Below are positions 36,902-45,911 of a DNA stretch of 51,161 nt, piece after piece (the stretch's first letter is position 1; the number at the start of each line of letters is the position of its first letter). The DNA is taken from assembly GCF_000686565.1 (NCBI RefSeq), contig NZ_JMKW01000014.1, positions 1 to 51,161 of the forward strand, given 5' to 3'. The notes beneath the pieces are model-generated. The model made no database searches. It was not told the origin of the DNA and was given only the letters and a program-made list of their open reading frames with translations. This stretch comes from Helicobacter bilis ATCC 51630 (GTDB lineage Bacteria > Campylobacterota > Campylobacteria > Campylobacterales > Helicobacteraceae). The translations under genes were made by a program, and so were the position numbers.

Positions 36902-38011
36902 ATGGTTATTGGCTGTCCAAAGGAAATTAAAGTGCATGAATATCGCGTTGGTTTAACGCCATCAAATGTGCATGAATATAAAGAAGCTGGGCACAAAATC
37001 TTTATTGAACATGATGCTGGGAGTGCGATTGGTTTTAGCGATGAAGAGTATCATAGGGCTGGTGCTGAGATTGTCGATAAAGAAACTTTATTTAAGCAAA
37101 GCGATATGATTATAAAAGTAAAAGAACCTATTGAAAGCGAATACAGCTATTTCAGAGAAGGACAAACACTTTTCACTTATTTACATTTAGCTGCTGATCG
37201 AAAGTTAACTGATATGTTGCTTGAAAAAAAGATTAATGCAGTGGCATACGAGACGATTAAGGTGCGTAACGTATTGCCTTGTTTAGCACCTATGAGTTCT
37301 ATTGCTGGACGACTTGCAGTTATAGAATCTGCAAAATATATTCAAAAAACTTTTGGCGGCAATGGAGTGCTTCTTAGTGGGATTCCAGGCACTCCAAAAG
37401 GCAAAGTCACAATTATTGGTGCTGGTGTAGTGGGATTAAATGCAGCACAACTTGCAGTGGGAATTGGTGCAGATGTAACGATACTTGATATTGATACGGC
37501 TAGGCTTGCGTATGTGGATCAAATGTTTAATATGCGGATTCACACGCTTTTTAGCTCTCGTGCTAATTTGCTTACTAGTATCGCAGATTCTGATGCGGTG
37601 ATTGGTGCGGTATTAATACCGGGTGCAAAAGCACCAAAACTTGTAAAAAAAGATGATTTGCAATGTATGAAAACAGGAGCAATCCTTACAGATGTAGCAA
37701 TCGATCAAGGCGGTTGCTTTGAGACTTCAAAACCTACAACTCATAATGATCCCGTGTTTGATGTTGATGGAATCTTGCATTATTGTGTGGCAAATATGCC
37801 CGGGGCTGTGGCAAAAACGGCAACTTTGGCTTTAACAGATTCTACACTTAACTTTGGCTTAAGCATAGCAAAACTAGGTGTAAAAGAAGCAGCATTAAAA
37901 GATAGCGGAATCTTAGAAGGGCTTAATACCTACAATGGTAAATGCACTTATAAAGGTGTGAGTGATGCCTTTGGTATCGCATATACTGATGCAAAAGATG
38001 CGTTGTGCTAA
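36902..38011 (+). CDS. ald: Alanine dehydrogenase
   Basis: NAD-dependent interconversion of L-alanine with pyruvate and ammonia. MVIGCPKEIKVHEYRVGLTP is the family N-terminus with the pyruvate-binding Arg. The NAD-binding Rossmann motif is GAGVVGLNAAQLAVGIGADV (about 174-193), and AVGIG plus VDGILHYCVANMPGAV complete the signature. Length 369 is standard. ATG after AAGGAGACATT. Stands alone ahead of the SRP RNA gene. Confidence 0.95.
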   Translation: MVIGCPKEIKVHEYRVGLTPSNVHEYKEAGHKIFIEHDAGSAIGFSDEEYHRAGAEIVDKETLFKQSDMIIKVKEPIESEYSYFREGQTLFTYLHLAADRKLTDMLLEKKINAVAYETIKVRNVLPCLAPMSSIAGRLAVIESAKYIQKTFGGNGVLLSGIPGTPKGKVTIIGAGVVGLNAAQLAVGIGADVTILDIDTARLAYVDQMFNMRIHTLFSSRANLLTSIADSDAVIGAVLIPGAKAPKLVKKDDLQCMKTGAILTDVAIDQGGCFETSKPTTHNDPVFDVDGILHYCVANMPGAVAKTATLALTDSTLNFGLSIAKLGVKEAALKDSGILEGLNTYNGKCTYKGVSDAFGIAYTDAKDALC

Positions 38012-38040
38012 TTTTAAGCATGTTTTAAAATAAAATGAGA

Positions 38041-38046
38041 TATAAT
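38041..38046 (+). promoter_or_regulatory. -10 box of the SRP RNA gene
   Basis: Exact TATAAT about seven bases before the first paired bases of the RNA. Confidence 0.55.
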
Positions 38047-38052
38047 GGCGAT

Positions 38053-38165
38053 CGCCTTTCTGGTTAGCCCTATGCAATAGACATTGTGAGCAACGCTTCA
38101 GGATGGGAACATAGCAGAGCACTTGCAATGTTTGTGTGCCATTGGTCCCTGGCTGGAAGGGTTTT
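38053..38165 (+). ncRNA. ffs: Signal recognition particle 4.5S RNA (small bacterial SRP RNA)
   Basis: The symmetric internal-loop signature TCAGG-nnn-GGAA-nnn-AGCAG is present (TTCAGGATGGGAACATAGCA, 38097 on), comparable to TCAGGTCCGGAAGGAAGCAG in E. coli. The ends pair (GCCTTTC.. TTAGCC with GGCTGGAAGGG) and a run of seven T follows at 38162-38168 as terminator. TATAAT precedes it. The RNA partners Ffh for membrane protein targeting. Exact ends are estimates within a few bases. Confidence 0.82.
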
Positions 38166-38238
38166 TTTACCCCGTATTCAAACTTCTAGTTAAGACTTTA
38201 AATTGAAACTTTATATTAAAATGCTCGGATTCTAACTT

Positions 38239-39009
38239 ATGGCAATTTATAATAATATAATTCAGGGCGTAGATAAAAGCTTTAGTGTCTATAACGCCAC
38301 TTATAAGCAAAGCTATCATTCAAAAAGTCTTGGGGCTTATAGCGAAACGCTATTAAAGCATATTTATCCTGCTTTATTCTTTCAGCAACATGGTAGTTTT
38401 TGTGATGAAAACACAGGAAAATCCTTTTTAAAACAAGTGGATTCCATACAAAAATACTATAAAATCAACACAGATTTAACTCCACTGCAACACATTCTAA
38501 AAACCCTTACAGAATCTATACAAACACAGAATCTCACTCGCCCATTACGCATACTAGATATTTGCTTTGGACTTGGTTATAATGCCATGCTTAGTTTAAA
38601 ATACTTTCAAACATGCGAGATTTACTCACCAGAAAAAGACTATTTCTTACAAGAACTTTATAATTTTCCATATCATAATATCCCGCAAAGCAAAACAATC
38701 TTACATACACTTCACACGCATTCACTCTATCAAAATAACACACAAACACTTTATTATTTGCATGGCGATGCCCTTAAGATTCTATCAAGCTTTAGTGTTG
38801 GCTTTTTTGATATTGTATTTCAAGACGCTTTTAGTCAAGCCCATAATAAAGAGCTATGGGATGCAAAATATTTTCAAACACTCTATAACATTACAAAAAC
38901 CCCATGTATTATCACAACTTATGCAAAGGCAAAAGTCGTGCTTGAAGCAGCACAAAAAGCAGGATTTAAGACGCTAAAATATGTATGGGGTAGCGTGTTT
39001 TATAAATAG
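38239..39009 (+). CDS. MnmC-like tRNA wobble-uridine methyltransferase domain protein
   Basis: A 256-residue SAM methyltransferase that matches the methyltransferase half of MnmC (sometimes called MnmD). The SAM loop is LRILDICFGLGYNAMLSLKY. The catalytic-region signature DIVFQDAFSQAHNKELWDAK corresponds to the DAFSP-x-K-N-PELW motif of the family, and the end (TYAKAKVVLEAAQKAGFKT) fits too. The FAD-oxidase half of MnmC is absent. It would complete mnm5U at the tRNA wobble base. The ATG is 12 bases after the -10-like run; no strong binding site is seen. Confidence 0.8.
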   Translation: MAIYNNIIQGVDKSFSVYNATYKQSYHSKSLGAYSETLLKHIYPALFFQQHGSFCDENTGKSFLKQVDSIQKYYKINTDLTPLQHILKTLTESIQTQNLTRPLRILDICFGLGYNAMLSLKYFQTCEIYSPEKDYFLQELYNFPYHNIPQSKTILHTLHTHSLYQNNTQTLYYLHGDALKILSSFSVGFFDIVFQDAFSQAHNKELWDAKYFQTLYNITKTPCIITTYAKAKVVLEAAQKAGFKTLKYVWGSVFYK

Positions 39010-39025
39010 ATTCTAAAGGATATGT

Positions 39026-39622
39026 ATGAAAAGTTTGATATTATTTTTGTGTGCAATGTTAAGCAGCTTAAATGCACAAGAATTAATGAGACAAGAGTTA
39101 AGCACAAAACAAGCACAAGAGATAATCAAAGAGTTTGAGCCATTTTTTAAGGAAGCTATGGCACAGAAATTAGAATCTTTTAAGTTAAAAAAAGATTCTA
39201 TAACAGGGTTTTCATATATTGATTTTTGTGAATATCCACCAGATAGAAGCCTTGTCTTTGGGGCATTGGAGAATGGACGATTTAAGGGGGAAAAGATTGC
39301 TGACCTGCCATTTACATGCGATGAGAGTAGTGGGGCTAGAAAATATTTTATCTACAATAAAGATATAGAGCAAAGTCTTATTGCCTTAAAAAAGTTAAAA
39401 TTTTTAGACTTTATTGCTAAAAATTTGCCACTAAAAAATGAGATTATACAAAGCGATAAAGGCAATATAACAACACTTTGGCAAAAAGATAACACAAAAA
39501 ATAAAGACTTTAAACAACTATGGATTCTATATAGAAATGAAACATTAGGACAATCATGCACGATTATTTTTACACAAAAAGGTGCATATACAGAAGTAAT
39601 ACTGCAATATCTAAATTATTGA
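39026..39622 (+). CDS. Periplasmic protein of unknown function
   Basis: A 198-residue exported protein. A signal peptide (MKSLILFLCAMLSSLNAQE) is cleaved near L-N-A. The mature part has three cysteines (FCEYPPDRS, FTCDESSG, GQSCTIIF) and no membrane segment. I do not recognise the family. ATG after AAAGGATATGT, 16 bases after the methyltransferase stop, so cotranscribed. Confidence 0.7.
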   Translation: MKSLILFLCAMLSSLNAQELMRQELSTKQAQEIIKEFEPFFKEAMAQKLESFKLKKDSITGFSYIDFCEYPPDRSLVFGALENGRFKGEKIADLPFTCDESSGARKYFIYNKDIEQSLIALKKLKFLDFIAKNLPLKNEIIQSDKGNITTLWQKDNTKNKDFKQLWILYRNETLGQSCTIIFTQKGAYTEVILQYLNY

Positions 39623-39676
39623 TAAATAGATTTTTATCTTCAAATAACTTGCCATTTTTAAATATCCAAAACACAT

Positions 39677-40240
39677 TAAAAGTCTCTTGCTGTAAGAATT
39701 ACATCTTCTAGCACACCATTATTATCAATATCAATCTGCCTTTATAACTTTTAGCAAATCCTACATATGGCGAGTTCTTATCAATCGCTTTTGCAATTTC
39801 TTTTTTTAATCTCTCCATTTTCTGTGCAATAATATTCAAAAAAAGACATCTTTATTGTTTCGCCCAAAAACACAAAAGCCTATACCAAATTGATTGCAAT
39901 CTTTACTATTTTGAACGCCTTGAGAGAAGTTGTTAATGATAGACTCCATATAGTCTTTCTCTGCTGTTATATAGATTTCTTCGTTATCTTTTATGTTAGA
40001 TAAAGCTTATTTCGTTATAGACTTGCTCATTTACAATTGCAGTTTTAGAGCTTAGCACTGTGATATGGTCTTCTTTAGGTAAGTGTGCTAGGCTAGGGTT
40101 AGTATATAAGTTTAACATCATTGAAAATTACTGTAACTTTTCATCATAACTACCACCCAAAATATTCTTATGTAAAATAAAATTCTCTATTTTGCAAACC
40201 TAAATATTCTGTGTTTGACAAGATTTCTATTATCGCAAGT
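39677..40240 (-). pseudogene. Frameshifted gene remnant
   Basis: On the minus strand a protein can be followed only by changing frame several times. In order it reads NILGGSYDEKVTVIFNDVKL, then LPKEDHITVLSSKTAIVNEQ, NIKDNEEIYITAEKDYMESI, FGIGFCVFGRNNKDVF, EYYCTENGEIKKEIAKAIDK with NSPYVGFAKSYKG, and DIDNNGVLEDVILTARDF before a stop near 39677. At least four shifts separate these pieces. The family is not recognised. It is convergent with the gene ending at 39622. Confidence 0.65.
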
Positions 40241-40281
40241 GCAACACATAAGCTACTGTATTTTTAGTGGAGGCAAGGATT

Positions 40282-40607
40282 ATGAATAATAAACTTCACA
40301 ATAACAAGCTCTCATCATTTCCAATAGTATATAATCTAAGAGAAAATGTAGTAGCGTGAAATCCGCATAGGGATTCTGATTATTATCCGTGTAGAGTGTG
40401 TGGATGGGGGGGGGGGGGCAAAAAACCTCAAGAAAACCAATAAAAATATTGAAAAACCCAAAATACCAAAGAATACGCTTAACATACCTAAGAATAATAT
40501 TTGCATATATTTATGTTTTGTGTAGTATTCTTGTATTAGAAATACAGAATCTAAAATTTTATAAGAAATTTTTTTGCTTGATAAAACTTCTCATGGGGAC
40601 AATGTAA
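40282..40607 (+). pseudogene. Broken small gene carrying a G13 tract
   Basis: An ATG behind a strong site (GGAGG, 40269-40273) opens MNNKLHNNKLSSFPIVYNLR and stops at a TGA (40357). The same frame then continues NPHRDSDYYPCRVCGWGGGG through the G13 tract. A tryptophan codon may have become TGA at 40357. The YPCRVCGW piece resembles a cysteine-rich (CPCC-type) zinc knuckle, but this is a weak guess. Confidence 0.4.
40406..40418 (+). repeat. G13 homopolymer in the broken gene
   Basis: Thirteen G in a row. All three lengths modulo three lead to short, unconvincing tails, so the downstream gene is probably already lost. Confidence 0.9.
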
Positions 40608-41256
40608 ATACAGCAAAACTTAGCAACAAATCACAATGCCTAACTATTTTGTAATGCCAAGAAGCATATCTGTAAAATCCTATTTTTTAAAGTCCAATGC
40701 ATTACTTTTATAAAGCAATCTGTATAAAAGTAATGGAGCAGATGTTGCATAAAATCTCTACACATTCATCAGCAATAATATCAGTGGGGATACGCACCCT
40801 GCACAACTCCGTAAGGTTTATTCATCATCTGCTTCTTATAAATAAATTTTTAGACAATTGCAACTTATATTATTTGTAAATACTTTTTTGTTTCGAATCG
40901 TTTCATGAGAATTATATCCCATTTTAGAATCTAGCTCCTTAATGCGAGGATTAACATTGTCCATACCAAAAGGATTAAAGCAGATATAGAAATTTGCGAT
41001 TATATGAAGACACTTTCTTGGGCAAATCGTTGCAGTCTTACAAATACCAAGATTTTTACTTGCTTATGTTACAAAGCGGTTATGAATTTTAGGCGTAACT
41101 ATAAGATTAAAAGTTTATATTAAGAGTCTATTCTTGATTTTATGGCAATTTAGCAACCCCCAAAGGACTAAGATTGCTATATGCTTGTTTCACGCTAGAC
41201 ATTCTTTTGTTATAATAATGAATTTTTTATAATTCCAAGCATGATAAAGGCACACA
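40608..41256. other. Gene-free stretch ahead of prfB
   Basis: No frame with recognisable coding content. Short pieces such as MPRSISVKSYFLKSNALLL (plus strand, near 40660) look like decayed coding sequence but cannot be joined. A TATAAT at 41211-41216 probably serves prfB. Confidence 0.45.
41211..41216 (+). promoter_or_regulatory. -10 box of prfB
   Basis: TATAAT 40 bases before the prfB start. Confidence 0.45.
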
Positions 41257-42360
41257 ATGGATTCTTATGAATATGGCGAGTTGTTAAAAACTCTGCAAAA
41301 TAAGGCGCAAAATATCGCAAAGATTCTAAACCCAGATTCCCTGCAAAAGCGATTAGATGAGATTAACGCATTAGAATCGCACCAAGAGTTTTGGAATGAC
41401 GCAAAAAAGGCAGGGGAAATCACAAAGGAAAAGCGAAAATGTGAGCGGATTTTACACACTTATACGGAGATGAAAGCCGAGCTAGATGACGCAAAAGAGC
41501 TATTTGAGATAGCAGAGAGCGAGGGGGATTCTAGCACTTTGGAGCTGTTGTTTGAAAATGTAGAATCCCTGCAAAGCCACATACAAAAGGTAGAAATTGA
41601 GGTTATGCTAAGTGGGGAGTTTGACTCATCAAATGCCATTATTACCATTCAGCCCGGAGCCGGTGGGACAGAATCGCAAGATTGGGCAAGTATGCTCTAT
41701 CGTATGTATTTGCGCTGGAGTGAGCGCAAAGGCTTTAAAGTGGAGTTGCTAGACTATCAAGATGGCGAAGAGGCAGGCATTAAGGGGGCGGCGTTTATCA
41801 TCAAAGGTGAGAATGCCTATGGGTATGCCAAAAGCGAAAATGGCGTGCATAGGCTGGTTAGAATCTCGCCCTTTGATGCCAATGCCAAGCGACACACAAG
41901 CTTTGCTAGCGTGCAGGTAAGCCCGGAACTCAGTGAAGACATAGATATTGAGATTTTGGATAAGGACATTCGCATTGATACCTATCGTGCCAGTGGTGCA
42001 GGCGGACAGCACGTGAATAAGACAGAATCTGCTATCCGCATAACGCACTTTCCAACAGGCATAGTCGTGCAGTGTCAAAATGATCGCAGTCAGCATAAAA
42101 ATAAGGCAACAGCTATGAAAATGCTGCAGAGCAAACTCTATGAGCTAGAGCGGTTGAAACAAAGTGAGGGCGTGGCAAATGCCGAAAAAAGCGAGATAGG
42201 CTGGGGACATCAAATCCGTAGCTATGTCCTAGCCCCCTACCAGCAGGTAAAGGACTTGCGGAGCAATTACGCTACAAGCGATACCGATGGTGTGCTAGAT
42301 GGGGATATTGATGATTTAATAGAATCTGTGCTGGTGTTGGGGGAGAGTAAGGGTGAGTGA
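41257..42360 (+). CDS. prfB: Peptide chain release factor 2
   Basis: Ends translation at UGA and UAA. The peptidyl-transferase motif GGQ is in [20 protein letters not shown], and the UGA-reading SPF-type tripeptide is in [17 protein letters not shown]. 367 residues in one uninterrupted frame: the programmed +1 frameshift near codon 26 found in many bacterial prfB genes is absent, so expression is not autoregulated that way. Codon use is visibly richer in G and C at third positions than its neighbours. It lies alone between two decayed regions. Confidence 0.95.
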   Translation: MDSYEYGELLKTLQNKAQNIAKILNPDSLQKRLDEINALESHQEFWNDAKKAGEITKEKRKCERILHTYTEMKAELDDAKELFEIAESEGDSSTLELLFENVESLQSHIQKVEIEVMLSGEFDSSNAIITIQPGAGGTESQDWASMLYRMYLRWSERKGFKVELLDYQDGEEAGIKGAAFIIKGENAYGYAKSENGVHRLVRISPFDANAKRHTSFASVQVSPELSEDIDIEILDKDIRIDTYRASGAGGQHVNKTESAIRITHFPTGIVVQCQNDRSQHKNKATAMKMLQSKLYELERLKQSEGVANAEKSEIGWGHQIRSYVLAPYQQVKDLRSNYATSDTDGVLDGDIDDLIESVLVLGESKGE

Positions 42361-43133
42361 GATTCTAAGAGAAGATTCTAAAAATACCATATAATAAAGG
42401 AAGACAGAATACAAGGAACACAAGAGAATCCAATTGCAGCAAATATGGTTAGGATAATAAGATGACAAATACTAGACACTAAATAGGAACAATAATACAA
42501 CAATAATGAATCTTGATATTCTCGCAGAAGAACGCCCCTCCCCAAAAACAGAAGTTTTACACATCATAATCACAAAGAGTTTGCACAATAAAAAGATTTA
42601 TGCTTTTATGAATCTTCTCAAGATTTTGCCTATTGTTAAAAAAATATTTTATGTTTAACTATGAGATTCTAGGCGTATCGTGCAATGGATTAAAAAATCT
42701 ATGTAAGCATTGTTTTTCTTTGCCGTTTAATGTTGCTTTGCTTGGTTGTTATTGGTTCTTATTTATTTATTGTCTATCCACTTATTAAAAAATTTGTTTG
42801 CATTATCTGCTTTATCCCTACTATTTATAGATTTGGTCTATCTTTTGTTTTTTGCCTTAACCCTATCTTGATTTGTAAGTATTTAAAGCTCAATTCTTTT
42901 TTATTTATGTGCCCTAGCCTTGCAAATGGTTGCTATATGTGTAGCTTTTTATAGCTGTGAATTTCCTATGCAATGTCTTACTGTAATATGCAATATTAAA
43001 GCTACATATGTATGCACTTTTCTCTTGCTTTATCCAAGCTTGCATATAGATATTTACCTATTACAAGCGCAAGAACTTGGATTAAACGCTGCGTTAATTT
43101 TGCATCGCTTCATTCCGCTAGTCAGTAAAATCA
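42361..43133. other. Decayed intergenic region
   Basis: No convincing gene. A 50-codon frame at 42506-42658 (begins MNLDILAEERPSPKTEVLHI) and a plus-strand frame ending at 43150 (LLQAQELGLNAALILHRFIP) look like ends of lost genes. I cannot identify either. The latter converges with the fusion gene at 43134 and overlaps it by 17 bases. Confidence 0.45.
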
Positions 43134-45620
43134 TTACCAAAGCAAACTAAGCATTCTTTTCTTTGCCTTTGCCACATCAAGCAGTCCATTTTTTGCCCTA
43201 GCATTCAGTGAGTTAAAAATATCTTCTATCATTGTAGAATCTAGTCCATAATCACGCGGATTGCTTGAGATATGAAGTGTTTTAAAAAGATTTTTAATCC
43301 TTTGTTTATAAGGGCGTAGGATAAAATCTGCGTTTTTATCACTGATACAATCAAGCAAAATCGGCAGAGTAAAGCTACACGCCAAGCCGTGTGGCACACC
43401 AAAACGCATTGTGATAGGATAGCTTATGGCGTGAGCTAGGGCGGTTTGTGTGTTTGAAAAGCTAAGGGCAGCGTACATACAAGCAAGGGCTAGATTTCTT
43501 CTAATCTGCGTTGTCTCTTTAGTGTTTTTCAGGGAGATTTGCTTTTTGCTTGTGCGACAGCCCTTATGGCTAGTCTCCGCGCAAAAAGCTTCACAACCCT
43601 GAAAACGAAGTTTCTTTAGAAAATCACTTAAAGATACTTCCGCAGGTGTGCTGTGTGTGCTTGAATTTGATTTTCGTGCTTGGGCACTACCCTTAAGGTA
43701 GCTTCTCGCACTCAAATCTACACACCCCTTGAAATTATCTAAAAATCCTTCCGCAGTGGTGGTGCTGTTTGCGTTTTTTGTAGTCCTATCATTTTGAGCC
43801 GTAGGCGAAAAATCTTGTTTAGATTCTATATTGTTAGATACTTCGCCTAAAGGCTCAGTATGACAAGCAATTGTTGTAGCTTCTAAAATCTGCTTAGAAT
43901 CCAAAGTTAGCATTTCATATAATGGTGGCAGATTCTCTAAAATCAGCTCAATAGCCGCCTTTGCATATTGCGTAGAGATGGGGTTTGCATTTTTATTCCA
44001 AATAGATTCTATTGCGTGAGATAGGCTATCAAGCGTGGTATGAATGCTAAGATTTAAAGGCAAGGATAGCAAAAGAGAAATATCATAAAATGCTATTTGT
44101 GGATATAAGCATTTATGCGATAAAGAGTATTTGACATTTGCCCCTTTATCCCAAATAGTCGCCCATTGTGTCAGCTCACTGCCTGTTCCAGCCGTGCTAG
44201 GACAAGCAAAAAGTGGCATTGCCTTTGCCTCGCCCACAATCTCCAAACCCCCATTATTTACTACAATCTCATTTTGCAGGGCAAAAAACTTTGCACTATC
44301 AAGCACACTCCCACCACCAAGGGCAATAACCACATCATAACGCCCTTGAATCTTTGCCTTTGCACTTTGTAAGGATTCTAGCTGCGGATTTGGATTTACA
44401 GAATCATAGATGATAATGTTGCTAAAAATCTTTGTGATATTTTGGGCTAAGTTTGCTCTTCTAGATTCGGCAGGATTGGAATCTAAAATTTGAGATACTA
44501 GCTCACGCTCAGCATAACAATAAATAGAGTCTTGGCATTCTAAGGATTGAGATGAAGCTTGTGGGTTGTGAGAAAAATCGCAAGGGAGTTTATTAGACAT
44601 AAATGACTGCAGCGATTTTTCGCTACTCCCGTAAGCTTCGCTCAATACTGAATGCCCTGCATTCAAAAACGCTTTAATATGCAACTCAAACTCTTCTAAA
44701 CTCTCCGCTATATACACATTCCCATACCCACACGACTTAGCAATACTGCTAAAATCCACAAAAGGTGAGAGATTAAACTGCCCACCTGTGCTATCGTGGC
44801 TTTCATTATCTAGTAAAATATGGCAAAAATTATCCCTATCCTTTGTGTAATACGCATTTGTGCTTAATGCACCAAGCCGCATAAGCAGGGCAGAATCACC
44901 ATCTATGGCAATGACTTTTTGTCTGCTTTTTAACGCAATGCCAAGTGAGAGAGAACTCACACAGCCCATAGAGCCTACCATATAAAGCTGATTTGGACTA
45001 TCCTCTATTTCATATAGTTCCCTGCCACATTTACCTGTGGTAGCAAACAGCAAGGCTTTAGAATCTTTTGCTAGAGTATGCAGAACTTCCAAGGCTTCTA
45101 GCCGTGTAGGCTTTTTGTTTGCAGGTTGGGTGGGTTTAGAATCTGGTTTAGATTCTGTGTTATTAGAATCGGCTTGAGATTCTAGGCTTGTAGATACTTC
45201 GCTTTGCTCAGTATGACAAAGCCTAGAATCCACTTGAGACTCCGCAATGGCAGAATCCACAATTCTAGTATTTTGCAAGTTTGGACTAGTGCTTCGCACG
45301 AGTGCAGTATTGCTATTGGGGCTTTTTGTGGATTTTAAGGGGGAGCTAGACATAGAGTCTGCGTTCGCAATCGTGTCGCTCACCCTAAAATCCACAAAAT
45401 CGCCGCTATGACTACCCAAAGACGAATTGCTATGAATTAGTCGGCACAAGCTTATCCCACTTGCAATCGCTACCGCATCCCCCTCATTATTACTCATAAT
45501 AAACCGCTCACTATTAATCGCATAATTAATAAGCGGTGCAAGATATGAGCAAGGCACACCGACAAAATCCCTTAATCCCACACTCTGCAAATAATCACCA
45601 AATTCCTGCGTGTCTAACAT
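43134..45620 (-). CDS. Phosphonopyruvate decarboxylase-phosphonoacetaldehyde reductase fusion, repeat-invaded
   Basis: An 828-residue protein joining two phosphonate enzymes. Residues 1-57 are the start of the PYR domain of phosphonopyruvate decarboxylase (FVGVPCSYLAPLINYA, SNNEGDAVAIASG, with the TPP-activating glutamate). About 100 residues that should follow are missing, replaced at 60-170 by repeat-derived sequence. The TPP-binding domain is present at about 172-345 (ATTGKCGRELYE, IDGDSALLMRLGALST). After a 123-base repeat, residues about 390-828 are an iron-type alcohol dehydrogenase like PhpC (ALGGGSVLDSAKFFAL, STAGTGSELTQWATIWDKG, HTTLDSLSHAIESIWN, PITMRFGVPHGLACSF), itself interrupted at about 580-695 by two more repeats. 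Expected route: phosphonopyruvate to phosphonoacetaldehyde to 2-hydroxyethylphosphonate. The first step is probably lost. ATG behind AGGAAAACT. Confidence 0.8.
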   Translation of the reverse strand: MLDTQEFGDYLQSVGLRDFVGVPCSYLAPLINYAINSERFIMSNNEGDAVAIASGISLCRLIHSNSSLGSHSGDFVDFRVSDTIANADSMSSSPLKSTKSPNSNTALVRSTSPNLQNTRIVDSAIAESQVDSRLCHTEQSEVSTSLESQADSNNTESKPDSKPTQPANKKPTRLEALEVLHTLAKDSKALLFATTGKCGRELYEIEDSPNQLYMVGSMGCVSSLSLGIALKSRQKVIAIDGDSALLMRLGALSTNAYYTKDRDNFCHILLDNESHDSTGGQFNLSPFVDFSSIAKSCGYGNVYIAESLEEFELHIKAFLNAGHSVLSEAYGSSEKSLQSFMSNKLPCDFSHNPQASSQSLECQDSIYCYAERELVSQILDSNPAESRRANLAQNITKIFSNIIIYDSVNPNPQLESLQSAKAKIQGRYDVVIALGGGSVLDSAKFFALQNEIVVNNGGLEIVGEAKAMPLFACPSTAGTGSELTQWATIWDKGANVKYSLSHKCLYPQIAFYDISLLLSLPLNLSIHTTLDSLSHAIESIWNKNANPISTQYAKAAIELILENLPPLYEMLTLDSKQILEATTIACHTEPLGEVSNNIESKQDFSPTAQNDRTTKNANSTTTAEGFLDNFKGCVDLSARSYLKGSAQARKSNSSTHSTPAEVSLSDFLKKLRFQGCEAFCAETSHKGCRTSKKQISLKNTKETTQIRRNLALACMYAALSFSNTQTALAHAISYPITMRFGVPHGLACSFTLPILLDCISDKNADFILRPYKQRIKNLFKTLHISSNPRDYGLDSTMIEDIFNSLNARAKNGLLDVAKAKKRMLSLLW
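43545..43735 (-). repeat. Tandem related hairpin units (family C) in the reductase domain
   Basis: Two similar units encode SARSYLKGSAQARKS and CAETSHKGCRTSKKQ. Each holds a small hairpin (TAGCCATAAGGGCT; CTACCTTAAGGGTAG) followed by a GCAC(A)AGCA(C)-type stretch. They sit between two helices of the dehydrogenase fold. Confidence 0.55.
43788..43865 (-). repeat. In-frame palindromic element, family A
   Basis: 78 bases; outer arms TCATTTTGAGCCGTAGGCGA and the matching TTCGCCTAAAGGCTCAGTAT then GACA. It reads CHTEPLGEVSNNIESKQDFS on the minus strand. Confidence 0.85.
44534..44656 (-). repeat. In-frame palindromic element, family B, 123 bases
   Basis: Ends GGCATTCTAAGGATTGAG and CTCAATACTGAATGCC are inverted copies. 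123 bases is 41 codons, so the frame is kept. Encodes the linker between decarboxylase and reductase domains (SSQSLECQDS). The second copy is at 50289-50411. Confidence 0.85.
45190..45217 (-). repeat. Half element of family A
   Basis: TAGATACTTCGCTTTGCTCA then GTATGACA, one outer arm only; reads CHTEQSEVST in the fusion protein. Confidence 0.6.
45321..45400 (-). repeat. Inverted repeat (family D) inside the truncated PYR domain
   Basis: CTTTTTGTGGATTTTAAGGG faces CACCCTAAAATCCACAAAAT across about 40 bases. It encodes part of the segment that replaces the missing decarboxylase core. Confidence 0.6.
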
Positions 45621-45811
45621 AGTTTTCCTTTAAGTGTAATGACTAAAATACCTAAAAACACATTTTGCGGAAGTATTTTTAAGTGTTTTTCAAAAATCCG
45701 CAAACCTCAACTCCACATTCTAGCAGTATGGTTTTGCTATCTCAGAATGAAGTGTTTCAATGCAAACTCCCAGCAATTCTAAGATTGTGAGTGCTAGTTT
45801 GGTGGTTGTCG

Positions 45812-45860
45812 AAAAAATCGCGATTGAGCTTACTTGAAGTAAGTGATTGAGCGATTTTTG
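45812..45860. repeat. Nested palindrome between the mutase and decarboxylase genes
   Basis: AAAAATCGC...GCGATTTTT outer arms and CTTACTT...AAGTAAG inner arms, with GATTGA repeated on both sides. It lies in the 291-base spacer between the two phosphonate genes and may be another member of the repeat set or a transcriptional hairpin. Confidence 0.6.
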
Positions 45861-45911
45861 AAGACTCCGCCGAAATAGTGCCACAAGCTGAATTGCCAAA
45901 ACGCAAAAACA

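Noticed and set aside
41257-41340. Programmed frameshift in prfB
   Set aside because: The frame is continuous through the region where an in-frame TGA normally lies.
42730-43150. Two plus-strand frames (42730-42954 and 42920-43150) rich in hydrophobic and cysteine residues
   Set aside because: No ribosome site, no recognisable family and odd composition; the second overlaps the fusion gene end. Treated as decayed or chance frames.
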